From Flammeovirga pacifica (GTDB lineage Bacteria; Bacteroidota; Bacteroidia; Cytophagales; Flammeovirgaceae), in the NCBI RefSeq assembly GCF_000807855.2, contig NZ_JRYR02000001.1, positions 2,515,898 through 2,579,897 of the forward strand: a DNA stretch of 64,000 bases, given 5' to 3'. Position 1 is the stretch's first letter; every line of letters begins with the position of its first letter. Positions 1-8,511 of the stretch are shown here, one piece after another. The notes below the pieces were generated by a model. The model made no database searches, had not been told where the DNA came from, and saw only the letters and a list, made by a program, of their open reading frames with translations. Made by a program: the position numbers and the translations under genes.

Positions 1-260
<260 letters not shown>

Positions 261-475
261 AAATCTTTAGATCTACAATCAGATCAATGTTGTTAAATAC
301 CTGTCTCTACGAATAAAAGAAATTTTCTTTTTTGGGATCCGCTTTCGCTGATCTTGTAATTACTTTTCAATACATCAAAAGAACGTCTGAGATTTTACTC
401 TCAATGAACTATGTTTCAAGTTTTTAAAACTCCCATTCAGAGTTTTTGTGTACCTCTGTTTTCCAGAAGCGAGTG

Positions 476-508
476 CAAAGGTAAGAACTTTTAGTTTAAA
501 CTTCCAAA
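476..508 (-). promoter_or_regulatory. rRNA promoter, proximal (P2)
   Basis: On the minus strand a TACCTTTG box (476-483) matches the Bacteroidota -7 consensus TAnnTTTG. A TTTG (505-508) lies 21 nt upstream as the -33 element. The position, about 215 nt before the 16S start, fits an rRNA leader. The 19 nt around the -7 box recur with one change at the distal promoter. Confidence 0.7.
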
Positions 509-665
509 TGTTTTTGAGAAAAAAATTTGAAGTTTTTTTGAAGCGTTTTAAAATCAATTAGTTAACTCTAAAACTGTATTTTTAAGCATCTTTTGACCAC
601 TTTAAAATAACATCTATCTCCTTTATTCAGCACTTTTCAAAAGCCCTTCCGTTGAAAGGCGAGTG

Positions 666-695
666 CAAAAGTAAGAACACTTTTTAATAATACAA
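666..695 (-). promoter_or_regulatory. rRNA promoter, distal (P1)
   Basis: On the minus strand TACTTTTG (666-673) matches TAnnTTTG, with a TTG (693-695) 19 nt upstream. The surrounding cgagtgcaaaagtaagaac differs by one base from the copy at 472-490. This gives two tandem rRNA promoters exactly 190 nt apart. Confidence 0.68.
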
Positions 696-1019
696 TATAT
701 TCTTACAATAATTACATTAAATAAAAGTCAACACTATGATAATCAATACTCTTTAATATTATTTTTTATACTAACCATTCTATTGTCTAATAGAGACAAT
801 AATAATTACTCCTCATTGAAGCATTAAGTCTAAGACCAAAATGGAACATCATCATAAATTAAAGCTTATATTCCACTCTAGATAAAGTTGAATTTAAATA
901 ATTAGCTATCGCTAATGATACTTCCATAATATAAGAACACGAATAGACTCTCTCTATATATAGTACAGAAAGGAGTGTTCTTCTTTTTGTATATACAATT
1001 ACTAAAAAGTGAACATGAA

Positions 1020-1265
1020 AAAAGGGAGACAAAGTCCCCCTCCTTTTTTTTCAAATAAAAGTCATTTACTGACTTCCATTTCACGACATATTATTTTTGA
1101 TTATTTAAAAACTACAAAATAGAATTAAATAGTATATTACTTTCTGTGTATTGTATTATAATTTTTAAATTGTGTGGTAAAGAAAACAACAATTATATTT
1201 TTAAATATTCTCCTTACAAGAGAATATGTTTGTAACTTTTATATCAACTAGAAGGTTCCCCCTAA
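1020..1265 (-). ncRNA. candidate small RNA (unproven)
   Basis: This stretch has no convincing ORF but contains the parts of an independent transcript on the minus strand. A TAGGTTTG -7 box lies at about 1277-1284, followed by GTATCATCAA, the same initial sequence seen after the ahp promoters. Two hairpins follow: ATATTCTC/GAGAATAT at 1205-1228 and AAGTCA/TGACTT at 1059-1075. A hairpin with a T-run at 1024-1040 (GGGGGAC-TTT-GTCTCCC then T6) would end it. No clear -33 element is visible. It could instead be the 3' region of the sensor gene to the right. Confidence 0.3.
1024..1040. terminator. rho-independent terminator, works in both directions
   Basis: A 7-bp stem GGGAGAC / GTCCCCC (one mismatch) with an AAA loop. 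It is flanked by T-runs on both sides, so it could end a minus-strand transcript (the sensor gene or the candidate small RNA) or block read-through from the other side. Confidence 0.6.
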
Positions 1266-1352
1266 TTATTGATGATACAAACCTAATTATTGCTTTAAAA
1301 AAGATCTAAAATTAAGGGTTACAATAGGTTACAATCCCTTTTCATGAAGTTA

Positions 1353-2924
1353 CTACACTGACATAACATACTCATTTAGAGACACTTCTGATCCTATCTT
1401 CTTCTTAATCCTAGATTTATTTGTTTTTACAGCTCCTTCAGATGTTTGTCTATAAGAAGCGATCTCCTTAGTACTATAATTTAACTTCAGTAGAGAACAC
1501 ACTTCCAATTCTGTTGATGTCAACTGTGGATGCATATGTTTTAAGCGTTTTAAAAACTGTACATCTACTTCTTCTATATTCTCTTGAAAATGTAATTGCT
1601 TATCATCAGAAATTTTTTGATGTGATAATTCTAGAATCAAAGACTTTATTCCCTTCTCTATCTCTCCAGATTTATTAATCACTTTTAGTTGATCAATAAT
1701 CTTCTCTTGCACATTTTGTCTTCTTCGATTATCCAAAAGAACTACATCTAAGTTTTCTTGTTTGTTCGCGATCTTATCTTTTAATGTTCGTTGATTCTTC
1801 TGGATTTTTTTATAGCGATCTGCTAAAGCAAAAGACATTAATAACACCTCTGAAATAATTGCAATTATGTAAAAATTCTTATTTAAATAAGTGGGTGATA
1901 TCACTCCATATAAAACAAAAGCCTGACTGATGATCCCTATGAAGTATACCGTCCACCCCATTAGATAGAATTTAGCTACTTCGTTTCCTCGTCGGTATGA
2001 AATCAAACCAGTCAACATTGCAAATACACAATAAATGGTCGTTACCGTTGTCAGAGCATAATAGGTAATTTGATAGCCTAACTTTTGCATGATGAATAAT
2101 CCAACAAATGACGCTAGGTCGAGTACCATCATTGATATCATGATAACATGAAAAGCAGGGTTTGTTTTTCGGAGGTTTAAAAACTTGATACAGAACCAAC
2201 AGGATATCACACTAGCTAAACAAACGTTTATTGTGATAATAAAGTAGATGTAATCACTAGAGATATTTAAGTATTTCTGGCTAAAAAAGCCTTCTAAAGA
2301 GAGAAGTGATAACATAATAATTAACCCATGTAATGCATAGTAGGCATAAATAGAGTCTTTCAAGTTCACTCCCAAAAATAGATTATAAAGTACAATGACT
2401 ATAAATAGTCCTAATAACAATCCATGTTTTAAGTTTTGTCTGTAGTCAAATTTTTCTATTAATTGACGATCGACTAAAGAAAGCTCGTAGAGATGACTAA
2501 AGTTGCTGACTACCCGGATGTAAAAAGTGTTATGTCCTTTATTAAGTTGTACAGGTAAATAATATCCAGAAGGATATGTATTCGAATTCTCTACTTTGAT
2601 TCCGACCAATTGTTCTTTCCAAAACCCAGCTTCTTGGGAATAAAAAGTAAGACTATCGGTTAGCGTCTTATCGATCCGAAAAAAGAATTCATTAGTTGAT
2701 TTAGATACATCTACCTCTGCTTTTATCCAAATAGCATCCGTATGATAACCTAAATTGAGATATTCTTGATGAATCTCCTGAAATGGGATTTCTGTCCTTT
2801 TATCAAATTGATATTCATGATTAATATCGATAGCATAAGATATACCTATTTTATGTATATCATCAGCTTGTAAGTTAAAAGTTAGAAATGTAGTAACAAT
2901 AATAAATAATAAGCAAATTTTCAT
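1353..2924 (-). CDS. 7TMR-DISM sensor with C-terminal LuxR-type HTH
   Basis: A membrane-bound signal protein of 523 residues. A signal peptide (about 1-20) is followed by an extracellular beta-sandwich of the 7TMR-DISMED2 type (about 25-160), seven membrane segments (about 168-375, ending in the typical ISEVLLMSFALADRYK), a charged coiled coil (about 375-430) and a LuxR/GerE-like helix-turn-helix (about 465-510, with LTSTELEVCSLLKLNYSTKEIA). In this family the outer domain is thought to bind carbohydrate-like ligands. A DNA-binding domain tethered directly to the membrane suggests a one-component regulator, or release after signalling. The ligand and target are unknown. It lies 138 bp after the T9SS protein gene on the same strand. 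Confidence 0.85.
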   Translation of the reverse strand: MKICLLFIIVTTFLTFNLQADDIHKIGISYAIDINHEYQFDKRTEIPFQEIHQEYLNLGYHTDAIWIKAEVDVSKSTNEFFFRIDKTLTDSLTFYSQEAGFWKEQLVGIKVENSNTYPSGYYLPVQLNKGHNTFYIRVVSNFSHLYELSLVDRQLIEKFDYRQNLKHGLLLGLFIVIVLYNLFLGVNLKDSIYAYYALHGLIIMLSLLSLEGFFSQKYLNISSDYIYFIITINVCLASVISCWFCIKFLNLRKTNPAFHVIMISMMVLDLASFVGLFIMQKLGYQITYYALTTVTTIYCVFAMLTGLISYRRGNEVAKFYLMGWTVYFIGIISQAFVLYGVISPTYLNKNFYIIAIISEVLLMSFALADRYKKIQKNQRTLKDKIANKQENLDVVLLDNRRRQNVQEKIIDQLKVINKSGEIEKGIKSLILELSHQKISDDKQLHFQENIEEVDVQFLKRLKHMHPQLTSTELEVCSLLKLNYSTKEIASYRQTSEGAVKTNKSRIKKKIGSEVSLNEYVMSV

Positions 2925-3062
2925 AGAAGTTATACCCTTTGACTTAAATACAGCTTTTTTAGTTTTTTGAAAAGTAGATGAGTGCTGTATTTAAATACAT
3001 ATGTCGATTTGTAAGTAAGTAAGCAACTGCATAACAATTTCTTTACCAACCAAATCGAAATC

Positions 3063-4703
3063 TTAGTATAATACAATATGTTGACGAAAATTTGATAATT
3101 TACTTTTAATGATAATAATATACTGCCCACTTGGGATATCACTTGGAAACAAGATTTTTTCTAATTTATTCTTTTGTTGATTCCAGTTAGTTTGATAGAT
3201 CATTTTACCATCAGTAGTTAATAGAAAAAGATAATTATGACCAATTGACCGTACTTTTAATGTATTTGCTTTAGAAAGCATCGTTGGAAAAATATTTACT
3301 GCAGTGTCTTTTGATTTTATAAATATGGATGGGAAAATTTCAAATGAACCATCATAATCATATTGTATTAACCTGTAATAAGTTGTGGCATCTTCTCTTT
3401 TTACGTGATGTTGATAATCCAGACGATGATTTGAATTACCGTTGGAAGAGTGAATCTTTATGACTTCTTCCCATTTTAATTGATCTTGTGATTTCTCTAT
3501 CAAGAAATATGCATTATTGAATTCAGAGGCTGTTGCCCATTTTAATAGTACTTTATTACCTTGAATGTATCCATCAAAAAATAACAAGGACACAGGCAAA
3601 TCTCCAAGATCACTATCTATATTTATATCTTCTATGGTATTTACCCCCATCAATCTACTACTAGATGATGAGTAGGTAGTTGTTGTATCCGTTATTTTAT
3701 CAACAAAAGATAATTTAACTACTCTATTTTTTTGTAGATAACCTTTCATGTCTTCTCTTTCAGAAGTATTAATATGATCCGTCTTTCCATCTTTATTATG
3801 ATGATAAGTGACCAATTTCTGATTGACAGTATTATCCAATACACGCCACTTAATGCGTCGGATGAGAGTTTGAAGTTCTGAAATACTTGAAATAGGGTTT
3901 CCTGTTTGATCGGGAACAACCACTTCATTTTGAGAAAAATCTGTGCAAGATACTTTCAAGTATTTATTCCCCCATCCGTCGGCAGTGTTGATCACAAGAT
4001 TAACTAGTGGAGTACTTGATATTTGATCATTGTCTAAATCAGAAGTATCAACGGCAACATTTTCCCACAAGTCAATCACAATATCAGAAGATGCAAAATC
4101 AATTGCTGCCGTACCAAAAGGAAACTCATTCGTATTTACCATACTAAAATCCCCTGCAGCTCCAGTAACTGACATGTTTCCACCAATAAAAATATTTTGA
4201 GGATAAGTACCTCCATCATAATTGGAATAATCAAAACTTGCATTTCCACCTATGGCAAACATACCATCTTCTCCCACGTTTAAATCAAGATCTCCTGCAT
4301 CTCCTGCTCCTCTACCGTCATTCGTCCAATTGCCAGTAACTATAAAAGTTCCATTGATTACTAAATCAGTATCTTCTCCTACATCCACATTTCCGATAAT
4401 TTTTAAAGTGGAACCAACATCAACTCTAATTTCTACCGCATTTAGATTAGCGGTATTTTCCTCTGTTCCTCTTAAGTTTAAAGTATATCCTCCAATATCC
4501 AATATGACTGTTGCCCCATTGGAAACTCTTAATGTTTGAGAGGTTGCAGCGGTATAAGTAATATCACTTACCGCAGTAGATGAGGTATAATCTAATGTGA
4601 TATTATCAGCTGTAAAGTCGTTAATATTTTGATGGTAAGTATGTATTTGACCTCTAACTTGTAAAGTCAAAACTATTGATAGTATGAATAAAAAAGGCTT
4701 CAT
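3063..4703 (-). CDS. secreted T9SS-sorted surface protein, beta-helix-like
   Basis: A 546-residue exported protein. It has a signal peptide (MKPFLFILSIVLTLQVRGQ), then a region of about 300 residues rich in Gly, Asn and Asp with short beta repeats such as GNVDVGEDTDLVINGTFIVTGNW, typical of parallel beta-helix surface proteins. A segment near 370-470 (PVSLLFFDGYIQGNKVLLKWATASEFNNAYFLIEKS) is the kind that commonly precedes a T9SS domain. The last 80 residues form the sorting domain, ending QHIVLY. No catalytic motif was recognised, so adhesion or matrix binding is a guess. It precedes the 7TMR-DISM gene and may be co-transcribed with it. Confidence 0.7.
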   Translation of the reverse strand: MKPFLFILSIVLTLQVRGQIHTYHQNINDFTADNITLDYTSSTAVSDITYTAATSQTLRVSNGATVILDIGGYTLNLRGTEENTANLNAVEIRVDVGSTLKIIGNVDVGEDTDLVINGTFIVTGNWTNDGRGAGDAGDLDLNVGEDGMFAIGGNASFDYSNYDGGTYPQNIFIGGNMSVTGAAGDFSMVNTNEFPFGTAAIDFASSDIVIDLWENVAVDTSDLDNDQISSTPLVNLVINTADGWGNKYLKVSCTDFSQNEVVVPDQTGNPISSISELQTLIRRIKWRVLDNTVNQKLVTYHHNKDGKTDHINTSEREDMKGYLQKNRVVKLSFVDKITDTTTTYSSSSSRLMGVNTIEDINIDSDLGDLPVSLLFFDGYIQGNKVLLKWATASEFNNAYFLIEKSQDQLKWEEVIKIHSSNGNSNHRLDYQHHVKREDATTYYRLIQYDYDGSFEIFPSIFIKSKDTAVNIFPTMLSKANTLKVRSIGHNYLFLLTTDGKMIYQTNWNQQKNKLEKILFPSDIPSGQYIIIIKSKLSNFRQHIVLY

Positions 4704-5007
4704 CAGTAGGTATGGTAAAGGTGTTTACTGATATACGAAAGGTTTAATTTATGGATATAAGGATAGTAGAATTAAAAGTACTATTGTTTTTTGAATCCAT
4801 CATTTTTGGTTAATCATCAAAAAATAAAAGAGAACATTACATCTCATTTTATTAGTTTTTGACTATAAAAGGCAACAATTGCCTGTTATTCATTCTCTAA
4901 TATCAAAATACTTACATATCAAATAAATTGAATGAAGTAACATTTGTGCATAAAAAAACGGGAGGTAAAATCAACCTCCCGTTTTCTTAGTAAGAAATAA
5001 ATCTTCT
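4704..5007. other. intergenic region
   Basis: A gap of 304 bp holding the promoter region of the T9SS gene, a 15-nt palindrome AGGCAA-CAA-TTGCCT at about 4869-4883, and the terminator of the next gene at 4958-4982. No further gene is visible. Confidence 0.5.
4958..4982. terminator. terminator after the 5008-5724 gene
   Basis: A perfect 8-bp stem ACGGGAGG/CCTCCCGT with a 9-nt loop and flanking A/T runs. It lies 26 nt beyond the stop codon of the minus-strand gene and could also act in the plus direction. Confidence 0.8.
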
Positions 5008-5724
5008 TTAAAATATATCTTCTGAAGCTAGGTATTGACCAAAACGCTCCATCTTTTTTATCATATTATTTACCCAATACACCGACTTCACCTCTTCTAA
5101 TGATGTTCCTACATCAAAGTAGCCTGTAAGTAAGACCATTGCATAAGTAAATTCATCAGTGCTTATTTTTTGTTTTACCCATAAAACAACAAGAGCAACA
5201 GATGTCATTTCAAAATGTTCTAATAACATATCCACAGCCATGGTTTCTTTAAGGTTAAAACCATTTAAGAGGTCTTGAGTTTTTTTGATGATATGTTCAG
5301 GAAGTTTATCTTCTTCCTTCATTTCTTCTACACTTTCTGCAGAATTTAGAGGTAAGACAACATAATCTTCTCCAAAAAATTCTCTCAAACTCTTGATAGC
5401 TTCGTATTCTTCACCTCCATCAGCTTGAAGTCTAAAAGCTCTATCCCATTGCATTACCTCGGTAACATCTAATTCATAAGCCTCTTCATCTTCTAACTTA
5501 AGTGCTGTAAGTGAACTTAAATTACAATAAATATAACTGCGTTGAGGAATAAAATTTTCATCCTCATCAAACATATCTCCTCTCTTGAAATCATTAAGTA
5601 ACATCTTGGCTACTTCTTCTGGAACGGGTAAGATGGGGTCTCCAGAATGATTCAGTAATGGTACATTTTCGTCTGTTGAAACCAAAATAGCATGGTCTCC
5701 ATCAATTCTTTGCAGTTTATACAT
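5008..5724 (-). CDS. conserved cytosolic protein, possibly ATP12-like
   Basis: 238 residues with no signal peptide or membrane segment. The order of motifs resembles the ATP12 family of F1-ATPase assembly chaperones: an N-terminal segment LLNHSGDPILPVPEEVAKMLLNDF, a middle EVMQWDRAFRLQADGGEEYEAIKSL, and a C-terminal helical part with LEHFEMTSVALVVLWVKQKIS and DEFTYAMVLLTGYFDVG. This is recognition by eye of a pattern, not a proven assignment; sequence identity would be low. It stands alone between its own terminator and ahpF, so context gives no help. If the match fails it should be called hypothetical. Confidence 0.55.
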   Translation of the reverse strand: MYKLQRIDGDHAILVSTDENVPLLNHSGDPILPVPEEVAKMLLNDFKRGDMFDEDENFIPQRSYIYCNLSSLTALKLEDEEAYELDVTEVMQWDRAFRLQADGGEEYEAIKSLREFFGEDYVVLPLNSAESVEEMKEEDKLPEHIIKKTQDLLNGFNLKETMAVDMLLEHFEMTSVALVVLWVKQKISTDEFTYAMVLLTGYFDVGTSLEEVKSVYWVNNMIKKMERFGQYLASEDIF

Positions 5725-5800
5725 AATTATATATGATTCTATTTTTCACAAAGAAACGTAATTATTATTGGGATGATGAAAAAAGAAAGTAAAAAAAACT

Positions 5801-5827
5801 AAAGCCAACAGTAAAACTGCTGGCTTT
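5801..5827 (-). terminator. ahpF terminator
   Basis: Stem AAAGCCA-a-CAG / CTG-c-TGGCTTT with a TAAAA loop, followed on the minus strand by AGTTTTTTTT. It lies 35 nt after the ahpF stop. Confidence 0.8.
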
Positions 5828-5861
5828 ATATCTTGAATTAAACCTTCTGTTAAAATAATAT

Positions 5862-7436
5862 CTATGCTAAAGACGCCTCAGTTGACATCAATTTATTTTT
5901 AATCTTATCTTCAAAAGCTGATAATGCTGCTTTTGAGCCTTCACCCATAGCAATTACAATTTGCTTGTAAGGTACAATAGAAACATCACCGGCTGCGTAA
6001 ATACCTGGCTGAGATGTTCTGTTATGAGCATCAATTTCGATTTCACCCATTCTATTGGTTTCTACTAAATCTTTGAAAGCATCACTATTTGCTTTTAATC
6101 CTATTTGAACAAAAACTCCATCTGTTGTGATAGACTTAATTTCTTCTGTTTCTCTATTTTGGTATTGTAAAGCAGTTACTTGTTTACCATCACCGATTAC
6201 TTCTTTAGTAGCAGCGTTAGTAATCACGCTTACATTTGGTAATTCGTTGATTTTGTCTTGAAGTACTTGATCTCCTTTTAAAGTATCCATAAATTCAAGA
6301 ACCGTAACTTCTGAAGCGATTCCCGATAAATCTATTGCTGCTTCTAAACCAGAGTTACCTCCACCGACTACAACAACTTTTTTACCTTTAAAGTATGGAG
6401 CATCACAGTGTGTACAAAAAGCAACACCAGAACCGATGTATTCTGTTTCTCCTGCTACTCCCAATTTTCTCCAACTTGCTCCAGTCGCTACCACTAAAGC
6501 AGGGGCTGAAATTACTTCATTCATAGAAGTCTTGACTTTCTTATATCCATCAACCACTTCTACATTTTCTACCCATCTGTTTTCTAAGATATCAATTGGG
6601 TAGTCTTTTAAGTGACTATATAAATTAGCTGTCAACTCTGCACCAGTAGTTTTTGTAATCGAAATCATATTTTCAATACCTACTGTTTCTTTCACCTGAC
6701 CACCAATTGTACCTGCAACAACGGCTACTTTAAAACCTTTTCTTGCAGAATATACTGCTGATGCTACACCTGCAGGTCCGCCACCAACAACAACAACATC
6801 ATATTCTTTCTCTATTGATTCGATGTTTTCTGAAGATGTTTCTACCAACTCCTCTAACTTACCCAATAATTCACCTAATGATGATCTACCTACGTGAAAT
6901 TGCTCTCCATTGACTAAAACAGTGGGTACAGCTTGAATACCTAATTGTTCTACTTCCTCTTGATTAATACCACCATCTATAATTTGATGTTTAATTTTCG
7001 GGTTATTCATCGACATTACATTCAATGCTTGAACTACTTCTGGGCAATTTGTACAAGACAAAGAAATGTAACTTCTAATTTCTACTTCCTCATTAATACT
7101 TTTGATTTTATTAATGATAGCTTGATCTGGTAAATTTTTACCGATACCTTCCATGTTAAGCACAGCCAACAATAATGTTGTAAACTCATGTCCTGTAGGA
7201 ACTGCTCTAAAAGTAATATTTGATGGCACTCCGTCTTTCACAATATTCATTGATAATCCTTCTCCCTCTTGTACATTAAGAGAAACTTTATCTGAACAGC
7301 TTACTACATCTTCCATCAAAGCAATCATATCTTTTTTGCTTGGGTGATTTTCTGATACAGTTACTTCGAATGTATATTGACTTTTAAGGTGACCAAAAAA
7401 GGTTGTTACTTGAGTTTTTAATGCTTGTTCTAACAT
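5862..7436 (-). CDS. ahpF: alkyl hydroperoxide reductase subunit F
   Basis: A flavoprotein of 524 residues (the family is usually about 520) that passes electrons from NAD(P)H to AhpC. Order: tandem thioredoxin-fold N-terminal domain (about 1-200) with the CTNC redox pair, a linker, then a thioredoxin-reductase-like part with the FAD GGGPAG motif, the CTHC active disulfide and the GGGNSG NAD(P)H motif. The start chosen is the ATG at 7436 (MLEQALKTQ), which fits the family. A longer frame to 7499 would begin inside the -7 box of the ahp-type promoter, so it cannot be the start. It has its own promoter and terminator 210 bp after ahpC, so it is a separate unit co-regulated with ahpC rather than one operon. 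Confidence 0.95.
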   Translation of the reverse strand: MLEQALKTQVTTFFGHLKSQYTFEVTVSENHPSKKDMIALMEDVVSCSDKVSLNVQEGEGLSMNIVKDGVPSNITFRAVPTGHEFTTLLLAVLNMEGIGKNLPDQAIINKIKSINEEVEIRSYISLSCTNCPEVVQALNVMSMNNPKIKHQIIDGGINQEEVEQLGIQAVPTVLVNGEQFHVGRSSLGELLGKLEELVETSSENIESIEKEYDVVVVGGGPAGVASAVYSARKGFKVAVVAGTIGGQVKETVGIENMISITKTTGAELTANLYSHLKDYPIDILENRWVENVEVVDGYKKVKTSMNEVISAPALVVATGASWRKLGVAGETEYIGSGVAFCTHCDAPYFKGKKVVVVGGGNSGLEAAIDLSGIASEVTVLEFMDTLKGDQVLQDKINELPNVSVITNAATKEVIGDGKQVTALQYQNRETEEIKSITTDGVFVQIGLKANSDAFKDLVETNRMGEIEIDAHNRTSQPGIYAAGDVSIVPYKQIVIAMGEGSKAALSAFEDKIKNKLMSTEASLA

Positions 7437-7496
7437 GATGATATGGTATTTATATTTTGATAAGGGGTTAATTCCTTTTTTAATTTCTTGATGATA

Positions 7497-7544
7497 CAAA
7501 CTTACAACGTTTATATATATAAGTCAAAGTGATATTATTTATAT
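7497..7544 (-). promoter_or_regulatory. ahpF promoter with upstream palindrome
   Basis: TAAGTTTG (-7, 7497-7504), exactly 20 nt, then TTTG (-33, 7525-7528). Directly upstream is an AT-rich near-palindrome (TATAAATAATATCA, about 7530-7543). The same three elements in the same register precede both ahpC genes. An OxyR-type peroxide regulator is the natural candidate to bind there; this is inference. Confidence 0.8.
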
Positions 7545-7596
7545 AGTTATAAGGTTTGACTATACATGAATAAGAAAGTAAAATGATATATAAAAA

Positions 7597-7620
7597 AAGC
7601 ACTTCTAATTAGAAGTGCTT
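7597..7620 (-). terminator. ahpC terminator (first copy)
   Basis: A perfect 10-bp stem AAGCACTTCT/AGAAGTGCTT with an AATT loop and a T-run on the minus side, 27 nt after the ahpC stop. Confidence 0.85.
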
Positions 7621-7647
7621 TGTATAAAGTATGGGTGTGGTGTTTGT

Positions 7648-8211
7648 TTAGATCAAACCAACCAAATCAATGCTTGGTTTTAAAGTTTCGTTACCTTCTT
7701 TCCATTTTGCAGGACAAACTTCTGCAGGGTTAGCGGCAACAAATTGTAATGCTTTTAATTTTCTTAGTAACTCTTCTGCGTTTCTACCAACGTTTCCAGC
7801 TACTACTTCGTAAGATACGATTTCACCTTCTGGGTTAACGATAAATGTACCTCTTTCTGCCATACCGTCTTCTTCGATCATTACTTCAAAACCTCTTGAG
7901 ATTACTCCTGTTGGATCGGCCAACATTGGGTAATTAATTTTCTTGATTGTATCTGAAGTATCGTGCCATGCTTTATGAACAAAGTGCGTATCTGTAGATA
8001 CTGAGAAGATTTCAGTACCAGTTGCTTTAAACTCTTCGTATAGGTTTGCTAAATCTTCCAATTCTGTTGGACAAACAAAAGTAAAATCAGCAGGGTAGAA
8101 GAAAAAGATTGACCATTTGCCTAATACGTCCTCTTTAGTTACTGTTTGAAATTCGTTGTTGTTGTAAGATTGTACTTTGAAGTCAACGATTTGTTTTCCG
8201 ATTTGTGACAT
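7648..8211 (-). CDS. ahpC: peroxiredoxin AhpC, first copy
   Basis: 187 residues, the standard AhpC length. It is a typical 2-Cys peroxiredoxin that reduces H2O2 and organic peroxides and is recycled by AhpF. The peroxidatic Cys is C47 in FTFVCPTE and the resolving Cys is C166 in AEVCPAKW. The start is the ATG at 8211 (MSQIGKQIVDF); an in-frame extension to 8271 overlaps the -7 box and is not translated. It differs from the second copy at 13796-14359 in only six residues. Confidence 0.96.
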   Translation of the reverse strand: MSQIGKQIVDFKVQSYNNNEFQTVTKEDVLGKWSIFFFYPADFTFVCPTELEDLANLYEEFKATGTEIFSVSTDTHFVHKAWHDTSDTIKKINYPMLADPTGVISRGFEVMIEEDGMAERGTFIVNPEGEIVSYEVVAGNVGRNAEELLRKLKALQFVAANPAEVCPAKWKEGNETLKPSIDLVGLI

Positions 8212-8268
8212 AGTTATATTTCTTTTATGATTGATAATTTTTAATTCCTTTTTGAATTTTTGATGATA

Positions 8269-8317
8269 CAAACTTACGGTGATAATCGATATAAGTCAAA
8301 GTGATAATATTTATATC
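8269..8317 (-). promoter_or_regulatory. ahpC promoter (first copy) with palindrome
   Basis: TAAGTTTG (8269-8276), 20 nt, then TTTG (8297-8300). Next to the -33 box lies the inverted repeat GATATAAATATTATC (8303-8317, minus strand). Architecture is identical to the ahpF and second ahpC promoters. Confidence 0.82.
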
Positions 8318-8511
8318 ATTATAAGAAATAACTATAACAAATAAATCATGCACCACTTTTCCTTTTCAATAACAATGCATTTGAGATTTAAGGATTAGTT
8401 ATGATAACAATTGTCAAATGATAATATCAGTCATACAGAATAGTAACAGTGTCCACTACATTTATGTACAAATAACACTTAACTACATACTAAATAAATT
8501 AACCTTAATTT

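Larger units (their letters stand above)
674..1352. other. AT-rich intergenic region
   Basis: Very AT-rich DNA between the rRNA promoters and the sensor gene. It holds an AAGAACAC/GTGTTCTT inverted repeat at about 932-982, the bidirectional terminator-like hairpin at 1018-1052, and the candidate small RNA. Short ORFs here (for example 902-1084 minus) have no protein-like composition and were not called. Confidence 0.5.

Noticed and set aside
375-1084. Minus-strand ORFs at 375-557 and 902-1084 upstream of 16S
   Set aside because: Lys/Phe/Ser-rich translations of AT-rich DNA overlapping promoters and terminator hairpins; no initiation context or conservation visible.
4869-4883. AGGCAA-CAA-TTGCCT palindrome as an operator
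   Set aside because: A single occurrence with no promoter element in a fitting position; could be chance.
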